Source: an uncultured Eubacteriales bacterium | Lineage (GTDB): Bacteria > Bacillota > Clostridia > Oscillospirales > Acutalibacteraceae | Direction: 5' to 3' | Assembly: GCA_934462705.1 (NCBI GenBank) | Contig: CAKSIH010000001.1 | Coordinates: 62,001-126,000 of the forward strand | DNA length: 64,000 nt | Part shown: piece after piece, positions 34,320 to 43,732 of the stretch | Layout: every line of letters begins with the position of its first letter | Numbering within the stretch: the first letter of the stretch is position 1 | The notes under the pieces: model-generated | What the model was told of the DNA's origin: nothing | The model's input: only the letters and a program-made list of their open reading frames with translations | Databases searched by the model: none | Translations under genes and position numbers: made by a program

Positions 34320-35834
34320 ATGAGTAAAGATTTAATGTTTTTAAAAAGCGGAACTGACATAAGGGGAGTTGCATTAGGAGTTTTAAAAAATGAGCCAGAA
34401 ACATTGACCAATGATGCTGTAAGAAAAATTGCAATTGGTTTTGGACTTTGGCTTAGCGAAAATACAAACAAAGATTTTAGTATGCTATCGGTAGCAATAG
34501 GTCATGACTCACGGCTTTCTGCAGATAGAATAAAAACAATTTTAGTTGAGACACTATCAATAATGGGGATAAAAGTATTTGACTGTGGTCTTTCATCAAC
34601 ACCGGCAATGTTTATGGCAACAATTGACTTGCCATGTGATGCTTCAATTGAGATAACTGCAAGCCATCACCCGTTTAATAAAAACGGGTTAAAATTTTTT
34701 ACAAAATACGGTGGATTGGAAGGCAAGGACATTGAACAAATTTTAAAATATGCAATGGAAAATGATTTTTTAAATAATTCTTCCGCACTTACTAATATAG
34801 AAAAAATAAATTATATGAGTAAATATGAAAAAAGACTAAGAGATATTATATGTAAAGAAATAAATGCAGAAGACTACGAGCATCCGCTAAAAGGGTTTAA
34901 GATTGTAGTAGATGCTGGAAACGGAGCGGGGGGATTTTACGCTGAAAATGTATTGAAGTCTCTTGGGGCGGATATAACTGGTAGCCAGTTTTTAGAGCCT
35001 GACGGAAGGTTTCCAAATCATATTCCAAATCCTGAAAATGAGGCAGCAATGCAGTATATAATCGATTCAACAATAAAAAACAAAGCGGATTTGGGAATAA
35101 TTTTTGATACTGATGTTGACAGAGTGGGTGCAGTTGCTTCAAATGGTGAACCAATAAACAGAAACACTCTTATAGCAGTAGCGTCGTCAATTGCGCTTGA
35201 AAAAAATGCAGGTGGTACAATAGTTACAGATTCAATAACATCAGATGGACTTAAAGAGTATATAGAAAAAAATCTGCATGGTGTACATAAAAGGTTTAAA
35301 AGAGGATATAAGAATGTAATAAATGAGGCTAAAAGGCTAAATGAGAAAGGCATAAATTGCCCTCTTGCAATAGAAACATCTGGGCATGCCGCTATGAGGG
35401 AAAATTATTTTTTGGATGACGGTGCATATTTAGTAACTAAAATTATAATAAAAATGGTAAACATGAAGCTAAAGGGAGAACGGTTTGAATCTATAATAGA
35501 AGACTTGAAAAAACCGCTTGAAAGTCAGGAATATAGATTAAATGTAAAATGTGAAAATTTTGAAGATTATGGAAATAAGATTATTAGGGACTTAGCCGAT
35601 TTCGCAAAGAATCAGAAAGAGTGGGAAATTGATTCTGATAACTATGAAGGTATAAGAGTTTCATCAAATAAGAAAGACGAAAATGGTTGGTTTTTATTAA
35701 GATTAAGTGTACATGACCCAGTTATGCCATTAAATGTAGAAAGTAACATTAAGGATGGAAAAAACAAAATTTTAAAAAAGTTAAAACTTTTTTTAGACAA
35801 GTATGAATATTTAGACTTGCTTACAATAAAATAG
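34320..35834 (+). CDS. Phosphomannomutase/phosphoglucomutase family protein
   Basis: Alpha-D-phosphohexomutase that shifts a phosphate between C1 and C6 of a hexose through a phosphoserine intermediate. Motifs are ITASHHPFNKNGLKFF (active-site Ser, about residue 113), FDTDVDRVGAV (metal-binding DxDxDR), and ETSGHAAMRENYFLDDGAY (sugar-binding loop). About 504 residues. The ATG at 34320 with AAAGGATGG upstream is chosen; the frame opens 9 bases earlier. It is monocistronic with a strong terminator. Whether glucose, mannose or glucosamine phosphate is the substrate cannot be told. Confidence 0.92.
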   Translation: MSKDLMFLKSGTDIRGVALGVLKNEPETLTNDAVRKIAIGFGLWLSENTNKDFSMLSVAIGHDSRLSADRIKTILVETLSIMGIKVFDCGLSSTPAMFMATIDLPCDASIEITASHHPFNKNGLKFFTKYGGLEGKDIEQILKYAMENDFLNNSSALTNIEKINYMSKYEKRLRDIICKEINAEDYEHPLKGFKIVVDAGNGAGGFYAENVLKSLGADITGSQFLEPDGRFPNHIPNPENEAAMQYIIDSTIKNKADLGIIFDTDVDRVGAVASNGEPINRNTLIAVASSIALEKNAGGTIVTDSITSDGLKEYIEKNLHGVHKRFKRGYKNVINEAKRLNEKGINCPLAIETSGHAAMRENYFLDDGAYLVTKIIIKMVNMKLKGERFESIIEDLKKPLESQEYRLNVKCENFEDYGNKIIRDLADFAKNQKEWEIDSDNYEGIRVSSNKKDENGWFLLRLSVHDPVMPLNVESNIKDGKNKILKKLKLFLDKYEYLDLLTIK

Positions 35835-35838
35835 AATT

Positions 35839-35882
35839 AAAAAATATGCCTATATATTTAATTTTATATAGGCATATTTTTT
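35839..35882 (+). terminator. Intrinsic terminator after the phosphohexomutase gene
   Basis: An 18-bp perfect stem (35839-35856 with 35865-35882, TATGCC core) ends in TTTTTT. It also insulates the peptide-export operon that follows. Confidence 0.9.
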
Positions 35883-35941
35883 GCATTATTTAATTAGATG
35901 TGCAATTTACAAAAAAAATAATTTATATTTTAAAAATTTTG

Positions 35942-35970
35942 TTGACAAATTAATACAAATATTTTATAAT
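35942..35970 (+). promoter_or_regulatory. Consensus promoter of the peptide-export operon
   Basis: TTGACA (35942-35947) and TATAAT (35965-35970) are exactly 17 bases apart. The predicted start near 35977 gives a leader of about 137 bases. Confidence 0.85.
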
Positions 35971-36032
35971 TATATTCAAGAGCAAAACGCATAATATAAA
36001 TATGAAATTTAATAATTTTATGTACAACAATT

Positions 36033-36096
36033 ATAGACGCTCTGGAGCAGTATTTACCGTTGGGATTACTGCTGACTATTAAATTTATACCAACGG
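36033..36096 (+). promoter_or_regulatory. Structured 5' leader with possible pseudoknot
   Basis: AGCAGTA (36046-36052) pairs with TACTGCT (36067-36073), closing a 14-base loop. In that loop CCGTTGG (36057-36063) is fully complementary to CCAACGG (36090-36096), seven bases before the GGAG ribosome site of the lipoprotein gene. ATAG (36033-36036) can also pair with CTAT (36076-36079). This could be an H-type pseudoknot that controls translation. I cannot match it to a known riboswitch class. Confidence 0.5.
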
Positions 36097-36113
36097 AGAA
36101 ATGGAGTTGTTTT

Positions 36114-37256
36114 ATGAAAAGGTTTATTGGTTTAATGATAGTACTTGCTATGGGAATTTTATTCATTAGCGGTTGCAGTTCATCACCTACAGTTTCTAAT
36201 GGAACCCCACTTAATTCGGGGCAAGAAATAAAAATAGCAGTACTAGGGTCAGAAGAACAGTTTGCAAAGTACCAGGACTTTTTTAATGGAGCAGATATGG
36301 CAATAGAAGAGCTTGCTGCTTCTGGCGTAAAATTTAGTTACGAAAAGATTGATGATCAAGGTAACTATGATAATGCCGTAAACATTGCCGCGGCTGTTGC
36401 TAAAGATAGCAATTATGCTATGGCAGTGACTATTCAGGACGTTGATGTTGTGGGACCTGTAGCTTACTTATTTGATGAGTCCCAAAAACCACTAATTGTT
36501 GCAAGTCAAGCTTTAAGTAAACTTATGGCATACGGATTTAGATATGTAATAAATAGTACTTTACTTGCAGCAGAACAAGGCTATTTAGCAGGTAAACTAG
36601 CAATTGAAAATAATGTCAAGTGGGTAGTTGCGTCGCATTCAGCGTCTCCCTTTGATAAAGAATTTATTAATGGATTTCAATATGCTACAAACAATACGAC
36701 AGTTAAGCTTTTAGACATAAGAGAAGTTTCAAATTCACTTGGAGATCTTACAGATATTGCAAATACATTTACAACCTTGAAACCAGATGCAGTCTTAATT
36801 GCACATTATGATGCTCAACATCTTGTGGAAACAATTAAGGCTATGAGGCAATATTTAAAAAGTAATGTTAATATTTTTACAAATGCATCAATTTTGAATA
36901 GTAACACTGTTGCAGCTAATAAAGACGTTTTAACAAGTGTTTCTGGTGTATCTTCTTATCCTGTGGATATATCTGATAAGAGCGACAAATTTATTGCTGA
37001 CTATAAGGCAAAGTATGGAGCTATTTCTACTACATCATCATGCCAGGGCTATGATATTGTTAAGCTTATAGCGGAAAAAATTCAAGGAGCAAGTACAACT
37101 CTTGCATTTATGGAAAATGTTAAATCTGATGAGGGATATAGCGGACTTGCTAAACTAAAGTTTGACATGCTTGGAAGGCTGATTTCAGAAAATGGAACAA
37201 ATAAGTTTTATATAGATGCAAATGGAAATGTGACTATTGAAAAGTTAAATTTTTAG
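36114..37256 (+). CDS. LivK-like substrate-binding lipoprotein
   Basis: A 380-residue lipoprotein with the type I periplasmic binding fold (branched-chain amino acid/amide receptor group, Peripla_BP_6). A signal peptide ends in the lipobox FISGC (Cys21). The mature protein shows IKIAVLGSEEQFAKYQDFFNGA, DDQGNYDNAVN and SSCQGYDIVKLIAE segments typical of LivK/AmiC-like receptors. No amino-acid ABC permease or ATPase follows; the next genes are NHLM-type peptide exporters 15 bases downstream. It might sense a ligand for the operon, capture an exported peptide, or contribute to immunity. The ATG at 36114 has GGAG upstream. Confidence 0.88.
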   Translation: MKRFIGLMIVLAMGILFISGCSSSPTVSNGTPLNSGQEIKIAVLGSEEQFAKYQDFFNGADMAIEELAASGVKFSYEKIDDQGNYDNAVNIAAAVAKDSNYAMAVTIQDVDVVGPVAYLFDESQKPLIVASQALSKLMAYGFRYVINSTLLAAEQGYLAGKLAIENNVKWVVASHSASPFDKEFINGFQYATNNTTVKLLDIREVSNSLGDLTDIANTFTTLKPDAVLIAHYDAQHLVETIKAMRQYLKSNVNIFTNASILNSNTVAANKDVLTSVSGVSSYPVDISDKSDKFIADYKAKYGAISTTSSCQGYDIVKLIAEKIQGASTTLAFMENVKSDEGYSGLAKLKFDMLGRLISENGTNKFYIDANGNVTIEKLNF

Positions 37257-37271
37257 AAAGGAGTTGTAATT

Positions 37272-38156
37272 ATGGCAAATAAGATTTTTAGAAAAAAAGC
37301 TCTAGACACTGTTTCATCACCGGAACAGCTTGATCAACATGTGCGAATAACAAGGCCGTCAGTTTGGATTATCATGATAGCAATTATTGTACTTATTGTT
37401 GGCGCTGGCGCATGGGCTTGCACCGCTGAAATGACACGAGGATTTGAAATTCCATCAGCTATTTTATGGCCTGCATCGGGTGTAAATTATTCTCTTAGCA
37501 AAAATTCAGGAACTGTTAGGGATGTAATGGTAGACCACGGAGATTATGTATCGGAAGGCTATATTTTAGCGAGCATACCAAATGAAGAGATACTTGCTAA
37601 AATGGAAGGAACACCGGAAGGAGCAGTTTTAGATGCATTAAGATATGAATATGCAACAACTTCACTTATAAAGGCTGAAGCTGATAGTTATGTGCAGAAC
37701 GTAGTTTACAAAAATAATGAAGTAACATCTAATCAAGTTATATCAGCCTGTATCCCAGTGGATCAAGTTGCTGGTACTAAAGAAATTATAGCTTATGTAC
37801 CGTATACAACTGCCAGAGGTCTTTCAGTTGGAACAGAAGTACAAGTTTCTCCATCTACTGCACCTAGAGAGCAATATGGTTATATTAAAGGTGTTATAAG
37901 TAATATTGGAACAGTTACAGTTAACGATGAAACTATTGAGAAAACAATGGGTACTACACAGTACAAAGATGTAATGGGCATAGATGAGTCATGTGTAGAA
38001 GTTAGAATGAAATTATACCAAGATGAATCTTCTTACAATGGATATCTATGGTCTAACGATAAGGGTAAAGAGGTTCCTGGAATTACAATTGGAACAGCTT
38101 GTTCAGTTAAAGTAGTTCAAGGAAGGATTCACCCAATTAACTTATTATTTGGATAA
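37272..38156 (+). CDS. NHLM peptide-export HlyD-family membrane-fusion protein
   Basis: Accessory protein of NHLM-type (Nif11/nitrile-hydratase leader) peptide export. The N-terminus IFRKKALDTVSSPEQLDQHVRITRP is the family hallmark (given in part: SSPEQLDQ). One membrane helix lies at about residues 30-50. A biotinyl-lipoyl-like segment (SGTVRDVMVDHGDYVSEGYILASI) and a long beta-rich external part follow. The 294-residue length is normal for the family. It is 15 bases after the receptor gene and 30 bases before the peptidase-transporter gene. It likely links the two ABC transporters to an external path. Confidence 0.92.
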   Translation: MANKIFRKKALDTVSSPEQLDQHVRITRPSVWIIMIAIIVLIVGAGAWACTAEMTRGFEIPSAILWPASGVNYSLSKNSGTVRDVMVDHGDYVSEGYILASIPNEEILAKMEGTPEGAVLDALRYEYATTSLIKAEADSYVQNVVYKNNEVTSNQVISACIPVDQVAGTKEIIAYVPYTTARGLSVGTEVQVSPSTAPREQYGYIKGVISNIGTVTVNDETIEKTMGTTQYKDVMGIDESCVEVRMKLYQDESSYNGYLWSNDKGKEVPGITIGTACSVKVVQGRIHPINLLFG

Positions 38157-38186
38157 GACAGACAATAGAGCCAAATAGGAGAAAGG

Positions 38187-40364
38187 ATGGTGGATATGTC
38201 AGAAAAGGTAAATAAAGTGCCGATAATTTTGCAAATGGAAGCTTTAGAGTGCGGTGCAGCTTCACTTGCAATGATACTTGCATATTATAAAAAATATGTA
38301 CCTCTTGAAAAATTACGACTGCAGTGTAGCGTTTCAAGGGATGGGTGTAATGCTAAAAATGTTTTAGCGGCAGGAAGGCACAACGGAATGACTGCAAAAG
38401 GTTTTTCTTATAATGATATTGATGCTTTAAAGGAAGAAATTAAGTTTCCGGCAATTATACACTGGAACTTTAACCATTTCGTTGTTTTGTGTGGTTTTAA
38501 AAAAGATAAGGCTGTAATAGCAGACCCGGCAGCAGGTTTAACTTATGTTCCAATGGAGGAATTTGAAAAATCATTTACAGGTATAATTCTTACATTTGAG
38601 CCTAATGAAGATTTTGTTGCAGACGGAGAAAAGAAGAGCATTTTTTCTTTCTTAATAAGACGCTTAAAGGGAGCTATTGTTCCACTTACATTTATTTTAC
38701 TTGCCGGTTTTGTGTTATCAATAACAGGATCTTTGGAGTCTTTGTACTATCAAGTATTTACAGATAACATTTTAAATGGTGGCGATGGGGAACTTATGGG
38801 TCCTCTACTCATGATAATGGGCGCAACATTAATTGTCACATTCCTTATGGAGGCTTTTGAATCGATTTATCTTTATAAAATACAAGGGAAAATGAGTGTC
38901 AATTCAGGTGTTATGTTTATGTGGCATGTTCTTAGAATGCCAGTGGAATTTTTCTCTCAACGTTTTGCTGGTGATATAAGTTCACGTCAAGACAGCAATG
39001 ATACTATAGCATCTACAATATGTACTCAAGTTGCCCCTATTATATTAGACATAATTATGATATTTGTCTATTTTGTCATTTTAATTTATTACAATTGGTA
39101 TATGACGCTTATCGGTCTTGCTGCGGCATTAGTTAACATGGTGACTATAAGGTTTATTTCTAAAAAGAATGAAGACTATAATAAGGCTATGTCAAGAGAT
39201 GCAGGTAAGTTGCAAGGTGCAACGGTTGCAGGTGTTAGCATGATGGAAACTATTAAAGCAAGTGGATGTGAACCGGGCTATTTTCAAAAGTTAATAGGTT
39301 ATCAAACAAAATATAATAACTCCTTACAAAAAATAAGAACTACAAATGCATATATTTCAACCATACCAACTCTAGTACAAGGGGTTGCAAATTTAGCAAT
39401 ATTATTACTTGGTGTTTATAACATTTTAGTTGGCTCATTTACAATTGGTATGCTCATGACATTCCAAGGCTTTATGGGACAATTTTTAGGACCTGTTAAC
39501 TCTTTAGTTGGAATCGGTGCCAGCATACAAGCTGTTAGCGGCGACATGGAAAAAGTTGAAGATGTTATGAACTATGAACCTGATGTTGAGATTGATTTTT
39601 CTGAGGTTACTGAAGACGGCTTTGATGCAAAAGAATATAGAAAACTTCATGGCGATGTTGACATCGATAATCTTTCATTTGCGTATAGCCCTTTGGCTAA
39701 ACCGTTAATTCAGGATTTTAATCTTCATGTAAGAAAAGGACAAATGATTGCATTAGTTGGTGGAAGCGGAAGCGGTAAGTCAACTATTGCGAAAATTATA
39801 GCAGGTCTTTATGAGCCAAGAGATGGTAAAGTTTTATTTGATGGGAAACCTAGAAAGGATATAGATAGGAAAGTATTTAGAGGATCGCTTGCAATGGTTG
39901 ACCAAGACGTCACGATGTTCCAGGATACTATAAGAAACAATATAACCATGTGGGATACATCTATTAGTGATGAAACTTTAATTCAGGCTTGTAAGGATGC
40001 TCAAATACATGATGATATATTAGAGCGACAAGAAGGTTACGATCATGTTCTAGTAGAAAATGGTAGAGACTTCTCAGGGGGGCAACGTCAAAGGTTTGAG
40101 ATAGCGCGTTCGTTTGTTATGAATCCGACGATAATGATTTTAGATGAGGCTACCTCAGCTCTTGACCCAACTACGGAGAAAAAAGTTATGGACGCAGTTA
40201 GAAGACGTGGAATTACGTGTTTTGTTGTAGCCCACAGATTATCTACAATAAGGGATGCCGATGAGATTATAATGTTAGAAAACGGACTTATAGTAGAAAG
40301 GGGAACTCATAAAGAACTTATAGACTTAGACGGAAAATATGCAAACTTAGTAAAGAGTGAATAA
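38187..40364 (+). CDS. NHLM-type C39 peptidase/ABC exporter
   Basis: Bifunctional exporter that cuts double-glycine leaders and transports the core peptide. The N-terminal C39 peptidase has the catalytic Cys in ALECGAASLAM (about residue 22), His in HWNFNHFVVL (about 97) and Asp in IADPAAG (about 113). Six membrane helices (~160-450) and an ATPase domain follow, with Walker A GGSGSGKST, signature DFSGGQRQRFE and Walker B IMILDEATSALD. 725 residues from ATG 38187 (AGGAG five bases upstream); ATG 38196 is also possible. The thirteen GG-leader precursors downstream are its evident substrates. Confidence 0.96.
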   Translation: MVDMSEKVNKVPIILQMEALECGAASLAMILAYYKKYVPLEKLRLQCSVSRDGCNAKNVLAAGRHNGMTAKGFSYNDIDALKEEIKFPAIIHWNFNHFVVLCGFKKDKAVIADPAAGLTYVPMEEFEKSFTGIILTFEPNEDFVADGEKKSIFSFLIRRLKGAIVPLTFILLAGFVLSITGSLESLYYQVFTDNILNGGDGELMGPLLMIMGATLIVTFLMEAFESIYLYKIQGKMSVNSGVMFMWHVLRMPVEFFSQRFAGDISSRQDSNDTIASTICTQVAPIILDIIMIFVYFVILIYYNWYMTLIGLAAALVNMVTIRFISKKNEDYNKAMSRDAGKLQGATVAGVSMMETIKASGCEPGYFQKLIGYQTKYNNSLQKIRTTNAYISTIPTLVQGVANLAILLLGVYNILVGSFTIGMLMTFQGFMGQFLGPVNSLVGIGASIQAVSGDMEKVEDVMNYEPDVEIDFSEVTEDGFDAKEYRKLHGDVDIDNLSFAYSPLAKPLIQDFNLHVRKGQMIALVGGSGSGKSTIAKIIAGLYEPRDGKVLFDGKPRKDIDRKVFRGSLAMVDQDVTMFQDTIRNNITMWDTSISDETLIQACKDAQIHDDILERQEGYDHVLVENGRDFSGGQRQRFEIARSFVMNPTIMILDEATSALDPTTEKKVMDAVRRRGITCFVVAHRLSTIRDADEIIMLENGLIVERGTHKELIDLDGKYANLVKSE

Positions 40365-40382
40365 GAAAGGAGGTAAAGCTTG

Positions 40383-42572
40383 ATGAATTTTTCTGACAAG
40401 GTGAAAAGACAGAAAAAAGAAGAACAGGGTATGTTTATTGATGCCTATAAAGAGGCAACGCAAGCTGCTATTGGAAATAGAAAGCTTTTTCATAAAAAAA
40501 CAGGGCCAACTATAAAGCAGAAATCAGCTCAAGTTGTAAATGCAATAAATCAAATAACGCATTTTTATAATATGCCTGATATAGAAATTCCTGCCCAGGC
40601 TCTAGAAGATGACGATGCAATGGACACGGTGTTGGGCTGCACTGGTCTTACAAGAAGAAGAGTAAGCCTAAATAAGGGCTGGTGGAGAAAGGGTGAAGGA
40701 CCTGTTGTTACTAAAAATAATACGGGTAATGTAGTAACTTTATTGCCAAGGAAATTTGGCGGATACCGATATTTGGATCCACAGACAGGAGAGTATATAA
40801 ATCTTAACAGCAAAAATGCTGAAGTGCTTGACGATGAGGGGTATTGCTTTTACAAACCTTTTCCAATGAAGTCCATGTCAATAAAGAATTTTATATACCA
40901 CATTTTTAAATCCTTTACGACTTTCGACTTGATTTTCCTTGCGATCCTTGCCTTAGCAGCAAGTTTATTAGGGCTAGTTTCACCGCAAATACAACAATAC
41001 ATTTATAATACGGTTATACCGGAAGGTGCTCTAAGGGAAATATACCCAGTTGCAGCACTTTTAATAGGTGTTTTGTTTGCAACAACGTTGTTTGGGGTAT
41101 TCCAGTCTCTTTGGATTTTAAGAGTAGGGGATAAAATTCAGTTTGGAACGCAAGGTGCGCTATGGATAAGACTACTTAATTTACCTATTAACTTTTTTAA
41201 AAAGTACAGTTCTGGAGATTTAGCAGTTAGATCATTTAGAATGAATGCAATTTGTAATAGTTTAAGCAGTAGCTTAATTCCAACAATGCTGGCAGCAATA
41301 TTCTCTTTTGTGTATTTATGGCAAATTAGTAATCTGTCACCAGTATTATTGCTGCCAACAGTACTAATAATAGCATTAATGCTAACATCATCCTTGCTGA
41401 GAGGTTATTACAATGTTAAGTTAAATAAAAAGGCAAATGAATTAGCCCCAAAGCTATCTGGTCTTGTTTATCAACTGTTTAGTGGTGTTTCCAAGATAAA
41501 GGTAGCTGGAGCAGAAGTTAGAGCATTTTCAAAATGGTCTAAAATATATTCACAAATTGCAAAAATTAAATTTTCACCAAACTTTTTCTTAAAAATAGTT
41601 GATGCAATAGATGCAGTAATAAGTCTTGGTGGAACAATGTTAATTTACTATGTAGTTTTTAAAAATCATTTAGCGGTTGCAGATTATGTTGCTTTTAATG
41701 CAGCGTTTGGTGCATTTTCAGCATCTGTATTAAAAATATCATCAATTGCAGTGGAAATAGCTTATTTAAGGCCATCTATGGAACTTATAGAACCTATTTT
41801 AAAAGAGGTTCCTGAATCAGATGGAAATAAAATAAGGGTAGATAAAATAAGTGGTAAAATTGATATTAACAATCTTAAGTTCAGGTATACAGAAGATGGT
41901 CCTTTGGTTGTAAATGGGATGAATCTTAGCATAAAGCCGGGTGAATATTTAGGAATAGTAGGGTCTACCGGTTGCGGTAAATCAACACTATTGAGACTTT
42001 TACTTGGATTTGAAAAACCGGAATCAGGGGCTATATATTTTGATAATCAAAATTTGTCTAATCTTGACTTAAGAAGTGTGAGAAAGCGTATAGGAATAGT
42101 TTTGCAAAACGGAAACTTATTTTCAGATAGTATATTTGCAAACATTACCATAACAAATCCAACAGCGACACTTGATGATGCTTGGGAAGCTGCAAGAAAG
42201 GCCGGCTGTGCTGATGATATAGAAGCTATGCCGATGGGAATGCATACAATGATTTCCGAAGACGGTGGAGGAATTTCTGGTGGACAAAGGCAAAGAATAA
42301 TGATAGCAAGGGCACTTATTTCAGATCCTGACTTGCTGATGTTTGACGAAGCAACCAGTGCTCTTGACAATATTACCCAGGCAACTGTTGTTGAAACGCT
42401 TGAAAAAATGGATATAACAAGGGTTGTTATTGCACATAGGCTCTCGACCATAAAAAAATGTGACAGAATAGTTTATCTTCATAAGGGACAAGTAGTTGAA
42501 GAAGGTACTTTCGATGAGCTAATGCAGAAAGATGGATATTTTGCAGAGCTTGCAAAAAGACAACTGGTTTAA
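40383..42572 (+). CDS. NHLM-type second ABC transporter ATP-binding/permease protein
   Basis: The second, peptidase-free transporter half typical of NHLM systems. An N-terminal cytoplasmic region (about residues 1-165) replaces the C39 domain. Six membrane helices (~170-460) and an ATPase domain follow: Walker A STGCGKSTLL, signature GISGGQRQRIMIA, Walker B LLMFDEATSALD. About 729 residues. The ATG at 40383 follows AGGAGG by nine bases; a TTG at 40380 is the alternative. It probably forms a heterodimer with the product of the preceding gene. The first precursor gene begins 24 bases later. Confidence 0.95.
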   Translation: MNFSDKVKRQKKEEQGMFIDAYKEATQAAIGNRKLFHKKTGPTIKQKSAQVVNAINQITHFYNMPDIEIPAQALEDDDAMDTVLGCTGLTRRRVSLNKGWWRKGEGPVVTKNNTGNVVTLLPRKFGGYRYLDPQTGEYINLNSKNAEVLDDEGYCFYKPFPMKSMSIKNFIYHIFKSFTTFDLIFLAILALAASLLGLVSPQIQQYIYNTVIPEGALREIYPVAALLIGVLFATTLFGVFQSLWILRVGDKIQFGTQGALWIRLLNLPINFFKKYSSGDLAVRSFRMNAICNSLSSSLIPTMLAAIFSFVYLWQISNLSPVLLLPTVLIIALMLTSSLLRGYYNVKLNKKANELAPKLSGLVYQLFSGVSKIKVAGAEVRAFSKWSKIYSQIAKIKFSPNFFLKIVDAIDAVISLGGTMLIYYVVFKNHLAVADYVAFNAAFGAFSASVLKISSIAVEIAYLRPSMELIEPILKEVPESDGNKIRVDKISGKIDINNLKFRYTEDGPLVVNGMNLSIKPGEYLGIVGSTGCGKSTLLRLLLGFEKPESGAIYFDNQNLSNLDLRSVRKRIGIVLQNGNLFSDSIFANITITNPTATLDDAWEAARKAGCADDIEAMPMGMHTMISEDGGGISGGQRQRIMIARALISDPDLLMFDEATSALDNITQATVVETLEKMDITRVVIAHRLSTIKKCDRIVYLHKGQVVEEGTFDELMQKDGYFAELAKRQLV

Positions 42573-42596
42573 GCTTTTGTATAGGAGGGAAGGAAT

Positions 42597-42896
42597 ATGA
42601 ATAAAAAATTGCAACAGTTTTTTGTACGCCTGACAGAGGATTATAAATTCAGAGAAGAATTTACATCAACTCAGTCGGCGTTGGAAGGGTATAACAAGGC
42701 TAAACCATATATTGAAGGAGTTTCGTTTGACGAATTTAAAGATGGATTAAGAATTGTTCATGACAAAATTAATCATGCAAACAGGGGATTAGACGAAAGT
42801 GAGCTTAGACATGTTTCTGGTGGTGTAAATACATTTGCAAATGTATTTAAGGCATTGGAAGGCATAAATGCAGAAGTTATTAAAAACCTATTTTAA
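42597..42896 (+). CDS. Nif11/NHLP-type precursor peptide 1
   Basis: A 99-residue precursor. A helical acidic leader ends in ELRHVSGG (residues 69-76), leaving a 23-residue core that starts VNTFANVFKALEG. The leader has the KAKPYIEGVSFDEF stretch also seen in precursor 2, so these two form one leader clade. The core is Cys-free, hydrophobic and probably helical. A strong AGGAGGGAAGG ribosome site precedes the ATG, and it is the first gene after the exporter genes. Confidence 0.85.
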   Translation: MNKKLQQFFVRLTEDYKFREEFTSTQSALEGYNKAKPYIEGVSFDEFKDGLRIVHDKINHANRGLDESELRHVSGGVNTFANVFKALEGINAEVIKNLF

Positions 42897-42976
42897 TCTA
42901 AATTATATTGTTTATAAGCAGATACTCCATTTTATCTGTTTATTATAAAAAAATTAAAAGAAAGAAGGTATTTAAA

Positions 42977-43390
42977 ATGGAAAAATTTTTAAACAAATTA
43001 GCAGAGGATGAAACTTTACGTAGTGAGTTTTTAAACCAAACGACACCGGAGGGAGCTTATAAGGTAGCTAAACCTTATATTGGTTCTATGTCGATGGAGG
43101 AGTTTGCAGAACAAATGGTTGGACTAGCAAGACTTATGACAAAAGCAGAGTCAGGCCAACTTTCTGAGGATGACTTAGATACAGTAGCAGGTGGAGCTAG
43201 CTTTACAGGTTTTCTTACAAAACTTCAAGGTTTTGGAGAAAAGGTTGCTACAGCCGGTGATAAGTTACACCAAGGAGTAGAAACAGTAACAGGAGTAGCC
43301 GGAAAGGTTGGGCAAGCAGCAGGCCAAGTAGGCGAAGTATGGACTGGCATTAAAGGTACTGCAACTGGTCTTTTTGGAAAAAAACAATAA
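42977..43390 (+). CDS. Nif11/NHLP-type precursor peptide 2, long Gly/Val/Ala/Thr-rich core
   Basis: 137 residues from the ATG at 42977 (MEKFLNKLAEDETLRSEF, ribosome site AAGAAGG); an upstream extension of the frame lacks leader-like sequence. The leader ends in DLDTVAGG at residue 73. The 64-residue core is the longest in the array. It is rich in Gly, Val, Ala and Thr with regularly spaced Lys and Gln (for example GVAGKVGQAAGQVGEVW), consistent with long amphipathic helices and perhaps membrane activity. It contains no cysteine. The leader is related to precursor 1. Confidence 0.85.
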   Translation: MEKFLNKLAEDETLRSEFLNQTTPEGAYKVAKPYIGSMSMEEFAEQMVGLARLMTKAESGQLSEDDLDTVAGGASFTGFLTKLQGFGEKVATAGDKLHQGVETVTGVAGKVGQAAGQVGEVWTGIKGTATGLFGKKQ

Positions 43391-43426
43391 ATTAAAAACT
43401 TTATTAAAAAATAAGGAGGATTTATT

Positions 43427-43732
43427 ATGAAGAAGGGAATAAACGCATGGGCAAAAGAGCTAAAACACAATGAAGGTTTTGCCAAAAAGTATGAAGGAGT
43501 AAAAACAGTAGAGGACATAATTAATGTTGCGAAAAATCAGGGTTATGATATAAATAGAAAGGATTTAAAAGAATTGGACCTTGATGCAGTAGCAGGAGGT
43601 TTGCTTGACAAGCCAATGGTAAATGTGGATCTTCAAATGGCAATGGCACAGGGAACCCAGACAGCAATAGCTTCAGGAGCCGGTGCCCAAGCTGGTGTAT
43701 CTGGAAAGCTAGAAGTAGATGCTGACAATTAA
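43427..43732 (+). CDS. Nif11/NHLP-type precursor peptide 3
   Basis: 101 residues. The leader MKKGINAWAKELKHNEGF to LDAVAGG (residues 1-58) is nearly identical to that of precursor 4, while the 43-residue core is different. The core is Ala/Gly/Gln/Thr-rich with TAIASGAGAQAGVSG, followed by an acidic end (EVDADN). It has no Cys. AAGGAGG lies nine bases before the ATG. Confidence 0.88.
   Translation: MKKGINAWAKELKHNEGFAKKYEGVKTVEDIINVAKNQGYDINRKDLKELDLDAVAGGLLDKPMVNVDLQMAMAQGTQTAIASGAGAQAGVSGKLEVDADN

Noticed and set aside
36033..36096. Purine riboswitch in front of the lipoprotein gene
   Set aside because: Short strings match the three-way junction, but P2/P3 and the kissing loops do not fit and a different pseudoknot pairing is better.
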